Shown piece after piece: positions 1-6,593 of a DNA stretch of 16,881 nucleotides. The first letter of the stretch is position 1. Every line of letters starts with the position of its first letter. The stretch lies in NCBI GenBank assembly GCA_002397155.1, contig DGZR01000002.1, positions 8,403 to 25,283 on the forward strand. Reading direction: 5' to 3'. A model generated the notes under the pieces. That model saw only the letters and a list, made by a program, of their open reading frames with translations. It searched no databases and was not told the DNA's origin. A program made the position numbers and the translations under genes. This stretch comes from Firmicutes bacterium UBA4975. GTDB lineage: Bacteria; Bacillota; Proteinivoracia; UBA4975.

Positions 1-270
1 TCCGCCGACTCCGACTGCCTGGAATGTATCCGCCGGGAGGCAGGCGAGCACCTGCTCATGGCAAGAATGGCCGGGGACAACCTGGAGCTGCTGCTCAAGG
101 TCATCGAGCAGCGGACCATTAGGCCGGACAACCTGGCCGCCGCCTGTTTCCCCGGCTCTCTCCCGGCGGACTTTTCCGTTGTCCGCACCGGCATTTACGC
201 CCTTCCCAGTCCAAGGATTCAGCCCCTGCCCCGGGGTCTGCTGCTCCTGCCCGGTCAGCCCGGAGGTTGA
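1..270 (+). CDS. C-terminal part of an unidentified protein (5' end outside window)
   Basis: The frame is open from the first base of the window to a TGA at 268-270, giving 89 codons. An internal ATG at 58 could start a 70-residue protein, but no ribosome site precedes it and the frame stays open upstream, so this is more likely the tail of a longer gene. The tail has two Cys residues spaced C-x-x-C near its start, a leucine-rich helix-like stretch, and then a Pro/Leu/Gly-rich end. I recognise no domain. A good intrinsic terminator about 60 bases downstream (330-366, plus strand) supports a real plus-strand transcript ending here. Confidence 0.5.
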   Translation, partial: SADSDCLECIRREAGEHLLMARMAGDNLELLLKVIEQRTIRPDNLAAACFPGSLPADFSVVRTGIYALPSPRIQPLPRGLLLLPGQPGG

Positions 271-305
271 TCTCATGGGGGCCAAGCCCAAGGGGCAAAG
301 AGCAT

Positions 306-326
306 AAAAAAACCCGGATATCCGGG
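306..326 (-). terminator. Intrinsic terminator of the murJ-nagZ operon
   Basis: A perfect 14-base palindrome (CCCGGATATCCGGG, 313-326) is followed, read on the minus strand, by seven T residues (the A run at 306-312). It lies about 70 bases past the nagZ-like stop codon, as expected for rho-independent termination of the minus-strand operon. Confidence 0.65.
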
Positions 327-329
327 GCG

Positions 330-366
330 AAACCTCCATTTACCGTCGGAGGTTTTCTCTTTTTTA
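330..366 (+). terminator. Intrinsic terminator of the plus-strand gene at 1-270
   Basis: An 8-base-pair stem (AAACCTCC at 330-337 with GGAGGTTT at 348-355) closes a 10-base loop. It is followed by a T-rich tract with six T at 361-366. It is next to, but separate from, the minus-strand terminator at 306-326, so the two convergent transcripts are each stopped by their own hairpin. Confidence 0.75.
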
Positions 367-395
367 GGCTGTCGCCGGAAGGGTAGCGGCGGGGG

Positions 396-1571
396 CTAGG
401 GGAGCAAGCCCCGCTTTTCTTTTAGGCGCAAGATGCGAAGCACGCTTTCGTCCAGGCGCTCTTGGCTGAGGGTTCCCTCTTCTACGGCCCTCACCAGGCG
501 GGAAAAGGCCTCGGCCAGGTTTTCCGGCATGAGGAGGATGTCCGCTCCGGCTTCCAGGGCCAGGAGGGCGGCTTCCCCCGCCGAGTAATTATCGGTGATG
601 GCCCTCATGGACAAAGAATCGGTGATGACCACCCCGGCAAATCCCAGGTCCCCCCGCAGTTTGCCCTGAATAATTTCCCGGGAAAGAGAAGCGGGAGCCA
701 AGGAACCGGTAGCCTGGGGCAGAGCGATGTGGGCCGCCATCACCATCTCCGCTCCGGCCTTTTGCCCGGCCTGAAAGGGGACCAATTCGGTCTTTTCCAG
801 CTCCGCCCAGGACTTATTCAAAGCGACAAACCCCAGGTGGGTGTCGCCGGCGGTGTCCCCGTGGCCGGGGAAGTGCTTGAGACAGCTTATAACCCCTGCG
901 GCCTCCAGCCCTTTCACTTCAGCCGCCACCATCCGGGCCACCCGTTGGGGATCGCTGCCAAAGGAGCGGTCGCCAATCACGGTGTTTTCCGGGTTGCTCT
1001 TCACGTCGGCTACGGGAGCAAAATCTAGGTTAAAGCCCAGGTCCGCCAGGTAGGTGCCCAGAGTGACCCCGGCCTGGTAAGCTCCTTCGGGCTCGCCCTC
1101 TCCGATCACTGCCGCGGCGGGGACCCGGGGCAGGTCGATCAGGCCTGAATTGGCCAGCCGGGCCACCCGGCCCCCTTCTTCGTCAATGCCAAAAAATAAG
1201 GGCAGGGAGTCGGCCTGGGCCAGGGAGCGGATGAAGGCCCGGACTTGCTCGGCCGATTCCACGTTCTTGCCAAAGAAGATAATGCCCCCTACCGGGTACT
1301 CCGCCAGAGTTTCTACCATGGCGGGCGAGAGGGTGAGAGCTCCGTGCAGTTTGGTGTCGTTCACTTCAGCGGGGGTCAAGCCGGGGCAAAGGGCTTCGGG
1401 GCGCACGAAAAAGAGCTGCCCGATTTTTTCTCTCAGGGTCATCCCCTCCAAGAGCAGGACAGCGGCAGACGGACTTTCGCCTTTTTCTTGCCTGTCGGCG
1501 AGTAGGCAGGAAAAGAGCAGGATCCCCCCGAGAAAGGGCAAGAGGAGGAGGGCCTTGCAAGATTTTTTCAC
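396..1571 (-). CDS. nagZ: GH3 family beta-N-acetylhexosaminidase-like lipoprotein
   Basis: Glycoside hydrolase family 3 enzyme of the NagZ type, expected to remove beta-1,4-linked N-acetylglucosamine from peptidoglycan fragments. Motifs seen are DEEGGRV in the substrate-binding loop, KHFPGHGDTAGDTH (K232-H245, the family hallmark with the Asp-His general-acid pair) and VITDSLSM with D318 as the predicted nucleophile. The N-terminus is basic, then hydrophobic, ending in LFSC at residues 19-22, which fits a lipoprotein signal, so the enzyme is probably anchored outside the membrane as in Firmicutes. At 391 residues it is a single-domain family member. Translation starts at GTG (1571) with a GGGAG site upstream. 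It lies 42 bases after murJ and is followed by a terminator, so the two are probably one operon. The enzyme class is fairly sure; exact specificity is inferred. Confidence 0.88.
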   Translation of the reverse strand: MKKSCKALLLLPFLGGILLFSCLLADRQEKGESPSAAVLLLEGMTLREKIGQLFFVRPEALCPGLTPAEVNDTKLHGALTLSPAMVETLAEYPVGGIIFFGKNVESAEQVRAFIRSLAQADSLPLFFGIDEEGGRVARLANSGLIDLPRVPAAAVIGEGEPEGAYQAGVTLGTYLADLGFNLDFAPVADVKSNPENTVIGDRSFGSDPQRVARMVAAEVKGLEAAGVISCLKHFPGHGDTAGDTHLGFVALNKSWAELEKTELVPFQAGQKAGAEMVMAAHIALPQATGSLAPASLSREIIQGKLRGDLGFAGVVITDSLSMRAITDNYSAGEAALLALEAGADILLMPENLAEAFSRLVRAVEEGTLSQERLDESVLRILRLKEKRGLLP

Positions 1572-1613
1572 CTTATCACTCCCATGTATTGGTTGCCCCG
1601 GATTCTGGGGCGC

Positions 1614-3200
1614 CTATTTTTCCCTTCGCGCCCAGGGCAGACGATATCCCCGCCGGTCTAACTCATGGCGAGCCAGGCCCGCCAGCCAAGAAACCTCCTC
1701 AACTCTCAGCAGCACGAGAATCGCCCCGTAGACGCCGGCCGCCAGGGTTACGGCGACGGCCAGGGCCAGAACCTGGGGAGCAAACCCCGAGCCCAGGGCC
1801 TTGCTCAGGGCGGAAAAGGAAAAGTAGGCGACTCCTCCCATAACCCCCGCTGCCACCAGGCACTTCAAACTGGTGTTGAGAACTCTGTGCCCGCCTATGC
1901 CCCCGATCTTTTTTCGCAGGCCCGCCGCCAGCAGAGCGGCAGTGGCTACCGAAGAGATTGAGGTGGCCAAAGCCAAGCCCTGGTGGGCCAAAAAGCGGAT
2001 GAGGATTAAGTTGGCCCCGATGTTGATGGCGACGGCAATAAAACTGTTATACATCGGCGTGCGGGTATCCTGGAGGGAATAGTAAACGTAGTTCAACAAG
2101 CTCTTTAGGGCCATGCCCACTAAGCCCAGGGAGTAAAAGATCAGGGCGCCGGTGGTCATCCCGGTGGCCACGGCGTCAAAGGCCCCCCGCTGAAATACGG
2201 CGGCGACAATCGGCCGGGCCAGGACCACCATGCCCACAGTGGCGGGCACGGTAATGAGGACGATGACGTTTGCCCCCTGGGCCAGGACCTTTTTTAAACC
2301 TCCATGATTTTCCGCGCTGGCTTCCTTGGCCAGCATGGGGTAGAGGACAGTGGTGATGGAAGCGATAAAAACCCCCAGAATGAGGACGTTCAGCCGGTTG
2401 GCGTAATTCAGGGCCGAGATACTGCCCGTCGGCAGGGAGGAGGCCAGGGACTTATCGATGAGGACGTTTATGTCCCGCACCGCCACCCCGATGAAGACCG
2501 GCGGTACCAGTTTTAAGATCTTGTCTATGTACTTGTCCTTGAGGTTGAAAACCGGCGTATAGCGGTAGCCCGTTTTGATCAGGCCCGGAAGCTGGATGAG
2601 AAATTGGGAAGCCACGGCCAGGACGCTGGTGACCATCAGGCCCTTGATGCCAAAGGTCCCGGCCAGGAAGAGCAGAAAAAAGATGTAGACAAAGTTAAAG
2701 GGAAAACTAGTGGCCGCTGTTTCAAAAAACTTCATTTCGCTGTGCAGGTAGCCGCGAAAGACCCCGATAGTACAGGAAAAAAGCGCTACCGGCAGGCCGA
2801 TCCGCACCAGTTTAATGGCCAAGCGGTACTGTTCCCCGCTAAAGCCAAAGGCGATAATTCTAACCACAATCGGGGCTGCGAATAAGCCAAAGACCACCAG
2901 GGCCAGGGCGGCCAGCAGGACAATATTGACCAGGTTGCTGGTGTGGGCCTTTTTCCCCTCCTTGCCCTCCAGGGCTTCCACCTCGGAGAGGACGGGGATG
3001 GTGGTGGTATTGATGGCGCTTTGCAGCAGGGAGGTGAGCAGGGTGGTGGCGGAAAGGGCCATAAAAAAAGTATCCGTTTCCACCCCTGAGCCGAACTTGG
3101 AGGCGATGAGCATCTCGCGAAAGAAGCCCAAGAATTTACTGCCGATGGTAAAGACGGTGATGACTGCAACGGACTTGGCTGCCTGTGTGGACTTGGACAA
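1614..3200 (-). CDS. murJ: Lipid II flippase MurJ (MviN family)
   Basis: Polytopic membrane protein that moves lipid II across the cytoplasmic membrane for peptidoglycan synthesis. About 528 residues with many hydrophobic segments fits the 14-helix MurJ fold. Recognisable parts are the first-helix region GSKFLGFFRE (Arg of the cavity), the following VETDTFF with its Asp, and the late QRGAF motif typical of the family. I chose TTG at 3200 because GGGAGG (3208-3213) sits seven bases upstream and the protein then begins just before the first helix. An in-frame ATG at 3236 would add 12 residues but has no visible ribosome site. The nagZ-like gene follows 42 bases later in the same direction. Confidence 0.93.
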   Translation of the reverse strand: MSKSTQAAKSVAVITVFTIGSKFLGFFREMLIASKFGSGVETDTFFMALSATTLLTSLLQSAINTTTIPVLSEVEALEGKEGKKAHTSNLVNIVLLAALALVVFGLFAAPIVVRIIAFGFSGEQYRLAIKLVRIGLPVALFSCTIGVFRGYLHSEMKFFETAATSFPFNFVYIFFLLFLAGTFGIKGLMVTSVLAVASQFLIQLPGLIKTGYRYTPVFNLKDKYIDKILKLVPPVFIGVAVRDINVLIDKSLASSLPTGSISALNYANRLNVLILGVFIASITTVLYPMLAKEASAENHGGLKKVLAQGANVIVLITVPATVGMVVLARPIVAAVFQRGAFDAVATGMTTGALIFYSLGLVGMALKSLLNYVYYSLQDTRTPMYNSFIAVAINIGANLILIRFLAHQGLALATSISSVATAALLAAGLRKKIGGIGGHRVLNTSLKCLVAAGVMGGVAYFSFSALSKALGSGFAPQVLALAVAVTLAAGVYGAILVLLRVEEVSWLAGLARHELDRRGYRLPWARREK

Positions 3201-3353
3201 TTGGTTTCCTCCCAAGGACGGAGTGGATATAGACATTCAGCTTTTTGGTGGATGACCCGGGGTCAATGCTAGTGTATCTCTGGGAACGGGCCTTGATTCG
3301 GCCCCAGAACCCCGGAGGCCAGCGGTAAAAAAAGAGGGAAGTCCCCTAAAGGG

Positions 3354-3383
3354 ATTATACAACACCGGAACAAGGGATGTCCT
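3354..3383 (-). promoter_or_regulatory. Candidate sigma-A promoter of murJ
   Basis: On the minus strand a perfect TATAAT (3359 to 3354) is preceded, 18 bases upstream, by AGGACA (3383 to 3378), which matches four of six positions of TTGACA. Transcription would start near 3347, giving a leader of about 145 bases before the TTG start of murJ. Confidence 0.45.
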
Positions 3384-3401
3384 ATCCGGGGCCAAAGTAC
3401 C

Positions 3402-3432
3402 GTGTGTCAAGGGGACGGAGTTACTGACACAC
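3402..3432 (+). repeat. Diverged copy of the TGTGTCA palindromic repeat
   Basis: Perfect 8-base inverted arms, GTGTGTCA (3402-3409) and TGACACAC (3425-3432), enclose a G-rich core (AGGGGACGGAGTTAC). The arms and the GGGGAC core match the three identical copies at 8159, 10316 and 10367, but the inner part differs. Confidence 0.65.
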
Positions 3433-3508
3433 CAGTGGGCAAGGTACGAAGAGGATAGTTTTGTCCCCCAGCGGATGGCCATTTTTTTAGCGGGCGGGTG
3501 AATAGAGT

Positions 3509-4618
3509 TTAGACGGCGCTACGGTTTTCAATCGCGGCGATAAAGTCCGAATAGCTTTTATTCCACAGAGTTTCTAAATCATTGGAATAACCACAGATAA
3601 TATGGGGGCCCTTGCTCTTGACCATCTCGACCACCGCATCCGCGTCCTTCTTTTTGATGTTGAGAAAGGATACTACCCCCTTGCGCCGATGGATCGCCAA
3701 ACAATAAGTCTTTCCGGCGGGAATGATTCCATTGACCTTATTTTGGGTAATATGCTTGTACACCCAGAGCACATCGTGCAGGGGAATAAGGGTCAAGCCA
3801 AGCAACTTTTTCCCCGCCAACCACTTATCTGAGATGACTATTGTTTTGGTTAGGAGAACCCCGCTAGCAGCCATATCTTCGTCAATTTCTTTAGCTACTG
3901 ATTCAGGTTCCCCGAAAACCCTGAGGCTTTTATAAATTGGATGGCCAAAGGAGTCGGCGAGCCGCTGGCCATACCTGACCAAGTTCCACCCGGTAAGTAA
4001 AGCCAGCAAGACGAGAGTGATGAGGGCGATGTATCCGCCCGCCCGCCCGGACTGTACTTGAGTGTCTAGAAGGAAGGGCAGGACGATCCGATTGAATTCC
4101 ATGGCCGATACGCCGTCTTCTGCTATTATGCTGAACAGCTCTTCCTTTATTTCTGCCGACATTTTTTTCAGGGTCCCGGTGTAGGAGAGATTAATTACCT
4201 CGGGGTCTGCCTTGATCACCAGGAGCTTGTCCTTAACGACGAGGTAGATATAATCAGCGGCTACCTTGGAGTTGATAACCCTGTTTGTTCCCTCCTCAAT
4301 AGTGCCCTCGAGATATTGCAGGCCGGAGTGAAAGGCGTCGGAACCTTTTACGGTGACGTATTCTTTTTCTTGGTTTAGGTAGGTTATCTCATTCAGTGAC
4401 GCGGCATCCATCTCAAAAGGGCCAAGGAGAAGATTGTAAAAGTAGTTGGTAGATAAGGAGATTATGAGGACCACAGCAAGGAAAGTGAGCAGGTTAACGA
4501 GTAAGAAGTTTTTATTGCTGCGCCTGACTTGGGCTAAAATAAATTCATCCTGCAAAGGAAAGCCCTCCTTTTCCAGTTCAATTAAGTGCGCAACCATCCC
4601 AGCCGGGAAAGGCTCCAT
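3509..4618 (-). CDS. Uncharacterised membrane protein with two predicted helices
   Basis: I do not recognise a named function. From the ATG at 4618 it has 369 residues. Two hydrophobic segments are visible at about residues 38-57 and 195-213. Between them is a roughly 135-residue polar region, and after the second a roughly 155-residue soluble domain with WLAGKKLLGL, a PLHDVLWVYKH stretch and an INKVNGIIPAGKTY-like stretch. This layout recalls Firmicute DUF6709-type proteins, but that is a weak memory-based match. The frame remains open and plausible upstream of the ATG (ending DKRIKLFARRIRDE), and the only GGAG lies about 13 bases from the ATG, so the true start may be upstream at a non-ATG codon. 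A terminator at 4755-4778 separates it from the gene at 4885. Confidence 0.7.
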   Translation of the reverse strand: MEPFPAGMVAHLIELEKEGFPLQDEFILAQVRRSNKNFLLVNLLTFLAVVLIISLSTNYFYNLLLGPFEMDAASLNEITYLNQEKEYVTVKGSDAFHSGLQYLEGTIEEGTNRVINSKVAADYIYLVVKDKLLVIKADPEVINLSYTGTLKKMSAEIKEELFSIIAEDGVSAMEFNRIVLPFLLDTQVQSGRAGGYIALITLVLLALLTGWNLVRYGQRLADSFGHPIYKSLRVFGEPESVAKEIDEDMAASGVLLTKTIVISDKWLAGKKLLGLTLIPLHDVLWVYKHITQNKVNGIIPAGKTYCLAIHRRKGVVSFLNIKKKDADAVVEMVKSKGPHIICGYSNDLETLWNKSYSDFIAAIENRSAV

Positions 4619-4754
4619 CTCATCTCTTATTCTCCGTGCAAACAGTTTAATCCTCTTGTCCGGAAGAGGGAAGGAAATGGAAAGAATGAGAATGTATCGG
4701 GCATAGTCTATCGCAAACGGGCAACACTTTTGCTGGCAGCAATCTGGGAGGAGT

Positions 4755-4778
4755 AAAACAGGCCTTACTAAGGCCTGT
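4755..4778 (-). terminator. Intrinsic terminator of the gene at 4885-5859
   Basis: Arms ACAGGCCTTA (4758-4767) and TAAGGCCTGT (4769-4778) are perfect 10-base inverted repeats around one central base. On the minus strand the hairpin runs into a short T run (4758-4755). It lies about 105 bases past the stop of the upstream minus-strand gene and before the start of the next one. Confidence 0.65.
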
Positions 4779-4884
4779 AGGCGGCGAGCTTTGCGGAGGA
4801 GAGTGGGTATGGCTTGGGGAAAAAATAACTTTGCCCGGAAAATACCCTGGTTCTGCCAAAACGGATGCTGTGGGTGTGACGCTC

Positions 4885-5859
4885 TTACTCGGACCGATAA
4901 CAGTTTTTCTGCACTCTGATTCTAGGGCCAAACAAACCCGGCCCGGGATTGTTGGCCAGGTACAAGTAGACTACGTCGGTATTGACAATCTCCAACCCCC
5001 GGAGGTTGAAAAGGGGGAAGCTGTCAATATCAAAGCCCACCCAATCCGCTACATACTGAATAGCATTGTCCTCGAGATTAAATTCCACGAGCGCTCGTGC
5101 TTGTATCCGGTCGTTTTGGTTGGTAATCATGATATTGTAATTTTCCCCCGGGGGCGTGGCCCCATCAGCCCGGCGGCTGAATTCGGTGACTGCTAGGTTC
5201 CAGCTCGTCTTTGTTTCTACGGGCGGGTAGTAATTGCAAACATTATTTGCTGTGTTTATGACATCAAAGTCGATGTAGAGGGGCACATAGTCCAGGGGGG
5301 TGGGGCCAATATGCAGCATGAGGGGGAGAAGCGTCCCGTCCTCAAAAAAGTAATATGCCTGATCCATGGTGTCCCCATTGGCAAACCCGTACCTGGCCCA
5401 AAGAGCGAAGCCGCAGGGAAAATTGAGGACAAAGGGTCCGGCGATTCTTTCGCTTAGCTGAAATTGATTTAGGTTACAGGGGGTTCCTTGGCCAACCCAG
5501 GGCAGGGTGAGAAAGTAGATGTAAAATACTCCTCGATACCTAACGTCGGATACCGTCATTCCCCTGTTTTCGGTCGCAAAAAAGTTCAGGGACCAACCAT
5601 TTTGTTCCAGGGTATTCGCTCCGCCGATAGACCCAAACCCCGGGTGAATCGATTTGCTTTGAACCTCCCCTGGACCCTGGGGGGGCGGCATCATTGCAAA
5701 GGAACCGTCGATGTTCAGCAGTTCCATTCTCTCGCCAGTGAGGGGATTTTGAGATATCAGCTTGCCAATATCTTCCGGCAGTTCTACCACGGGTTCAATC
5801 ACTCCTGTTAAGATGATGATACAGATTATGCCCGGAGCCAAGTGAGCGCAACCGGGCAT
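4885..5859 (-). CDS. Uncharacterised protein with copper amine oxidase-like sandwich pattern
   Basis: No confident family. The order of motifs recalls the catalytic beta-sandwich of copper amine oxidases: NGWSLNFF, then RGMTVSDVRYRG (compare 'REGLVLHDVRY'), then YYFFEDGTLLPLML (compare 'YWYFYQDGTIE'), then PLYIDFDVINTANNVCNYY (compare 'HFFSFRLDxDIDGTNNSV'). The sequence that would carry the cofactor tyrosine (NYDY/NYEY) is TMDQAYY, and the copper HxH is absent, so the protein would not be an active oxidase. The ORF start (ATG 5859) is uncertain: it has no ribosome site and lies in a hairpin. A GTG about 20 codons later follows an AGGAG at somewhat long spacing. The N-terminus has a short hydrophobic stretch (IICIIIL) that could be part of a secretion or anchor signal. 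No partner gene is evident. Confidence 0.6.
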   Translation of the reverse strand: MPGCAHLAPGIICIIILTGVIEPVVELPEDIGKLISQNPLTGERMELLNIDGSFAMMPPPQGPGEVQSKSIHPGFGSIGGANTLEQNGWSLNFFATENRGMTVSDVRYRGVFYIYFLTLPWVGQGTPCNLNQFQLSERIAGPFVLNFPCGFALWARYGFANGDTMDQAYYFFEDGTLLPLMLHIGPTPLDYVPLYIDFDVINTANNVCNYYPPVETKTSWNLAVTEFSRRADGATPPGENYNIMITNQNDRIQARALVEFNLEDNAIQYVADWVGFDIDSFPLFNLRGLEIVNTDVVYLYLANNPGPGLFGPRIRVQKNCYRSE

Positions 5860-5860
5860 A
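5827..5860. repeat. 9-bp inverted repeat at the ORF start
   Basis: TATGCCCGG (5827-5835) and CCGGGCATA (5852-5860) pair perfectly around a 16-base loop. The annotated ATG of the minus-strand gene lies inside the outer arm, so the hairpin would hide it if it were the real start. Confidence 0.55.
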
Positions 5861-6007
5861 TTTCCGCAAGGGCGTTTGTCTTTGCTTTTATCCGTTCATC
5901 TTGGTCCCTTGGTCCTGACTCTTACCTGCCGGGAGGGCGAGCTGGGGAGAAGGCAGGACTTTTTTGTCCGTTTCTAGCTTTCGCGTGAGGGAAGGACCCA
6001 GTGGGCA

Positions 6008-6033
6008 ATAATTGCATAGCGGTAAGCAATTAT
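6008..6033. promoter_or_regulatory. Perfect 8-bp inverted repeat, possible operator
   Basis: ATAATTGC (6008-6015) and GCAATTAT (6026-6033) are perfect inverted arms with a 10-base spacer. The half-site spacing of 18 bases would suit a dimeric helix-turn-helix regulator. It lies just upstream of the TATAAT at 6061-6066. The A run that follows argues against a plus-strand terminator. Confidence 0.35.
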
Positions 6034-6060
6034 AAAAAAGCATGGGTCTGAACTGAACTC

Positions 6061-6066
6061 TATAAT
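6061..6066 (+). promoter_or_regulatory. Possible -10 box of the lipoprotein gene
   Basis: A perfect TATAAT lies 28 bases before the ATG, but no good -35 hexamer is found at 16-18 bases upstream. It could work with an activator or may be chance in an AT-rich stretch. Confidence 0.3.
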
Positions 6067-6093
6067 AATGGCAGATTGCGATAGGAGGTAAGC

Positions 6094-6579
6094 ATGAAAA
6101 AAATAATGTCCGGTTTTCTCACTGCGTTCCTATTCCTGATGTCTGCATGTGGTGGGGGAGGCGGAGAGGCCGCTTCCGATGATATTACAGTGAGTGTCAA
6201 ACTCCTCCAGGGGTGGCAGGCTAGGGAGACCGGTAAGATTGTGCTGGTGGAGTATTACACGGAACAGGGAGCTCTGTTTTCAGTAACCAAGGAGGAAGGT
6301 GCAGTTGGCAAGAACCTGGATGAACACCTTAACAATAAAAAAGCTTTTTACGTCGAACAGTACAAAGATGTTGATTGGTTAGGGACAGAAAAGCGCCGCA
6401 TCGATGGGCGAGAGGCCTTGGAAGTAACCTTTATTGCCCGAGGATTTAAACAAAAGGACGCCTACGTCCAAATTAGCAAAAGCTTGGTACTCATGTTTAT
6501 TATCGTGGCCCCGGTGAATGGCTTTGAGAGCATCTTGGGGGATTATGAGGAAATGCTTGACTCGGTGAAAATCAAGTAA
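6094..6579 (+). CDS. Small lipoprotein with PsbP/DcrB-like domain
   Basis: A 161-residue protein starting at ATG 6094 behind a strong AGGAGGT (6083-6089). Residues 1-19 form a lipoprotein signal (basic MKK, hydrophobic core, then MSAC with C19), followed by a Gly-rich linker, so the mature protein should be lipid-anchored on the outer face of the membrane. Residues from about 30 onward alternate strands and end in a helix containing FESILGDYEEMLDSVKI. This is the pattern of PsbP/Mog1/DcrB-type (DUF1795-like) small domains, which often end in 'F..il.SFkl'. Function is unknown. The gene stands alone on the plus strand and converges on the ggt gene with 14 bases between stop codons. Confidence is high for a gene and moderate for the fold. 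Confidence 0.82.
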   Translation: MKKIMSGFLTAFLFLMSACGGGGGEAASDDITVSVKLLQGWQARETGKIVLVEYYTEQGALFSVTKEEGAVGKNLDEHLNNKKAFYVEQYKDVDWLGTEKRRIDGREALEVTFIARGFKQKDAYVQISKSLVLMFIIVAPVNGFESILGDYEEMLDSVKIK

Positions 6580-6593
6580 TCTTAAAAAAGCTT

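Larger units (their letters stand above)
3201..3508. other. Intergenic region upstream of murJ
   Basis: This stretch of about 300 bases holds the likely murJ promoter (3354-3383), the diverged 28-base-type palindrome (3402-3432) and, read on the minus strand, a run of seven T near 3330-3336 in the murJ leader. An 81-codon minus-strand frame covers it but looks non-coding. I see no RNA gene or riboswitch. Confidence 0.5.
5861..6093. other. Divergent intergenic region
   Basis: Region between the minus-strand gene at 4885-5859 and the plus-strand lipoprotein gene. It contains an 8-base inverted repeat (6008-6033), two AT-rich -10-like hexamers (TATAAA at 6031 and TATAAT at 6061) and the ribosome site of the plus-strand gene. 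No coding frame or RNA gene is apparent. Confidence 0.45.

Noticed and set aside
1150..1731. 193-codon plus-strand frame opposite the nagZ-like and murJ genes
   Set aside because: Arg/Ser/Pro-rich antisense shadow of two well-supported genes.
3237..3482. 81-codon minus-strand frame upstream of murJ
   Set aside because: It covers the palindromic repeat and the murJ promoter candidate, has low-complexity Pro/Arg/Ser composition and no ribosome site.
4647..4931. 94-codon minus-strand frame
   Set aside because: It runs through the terminator at 4755-4778 and overlaps the end of the 4885 gene in another frame; Ser/Pro-rich shadow-like composition.
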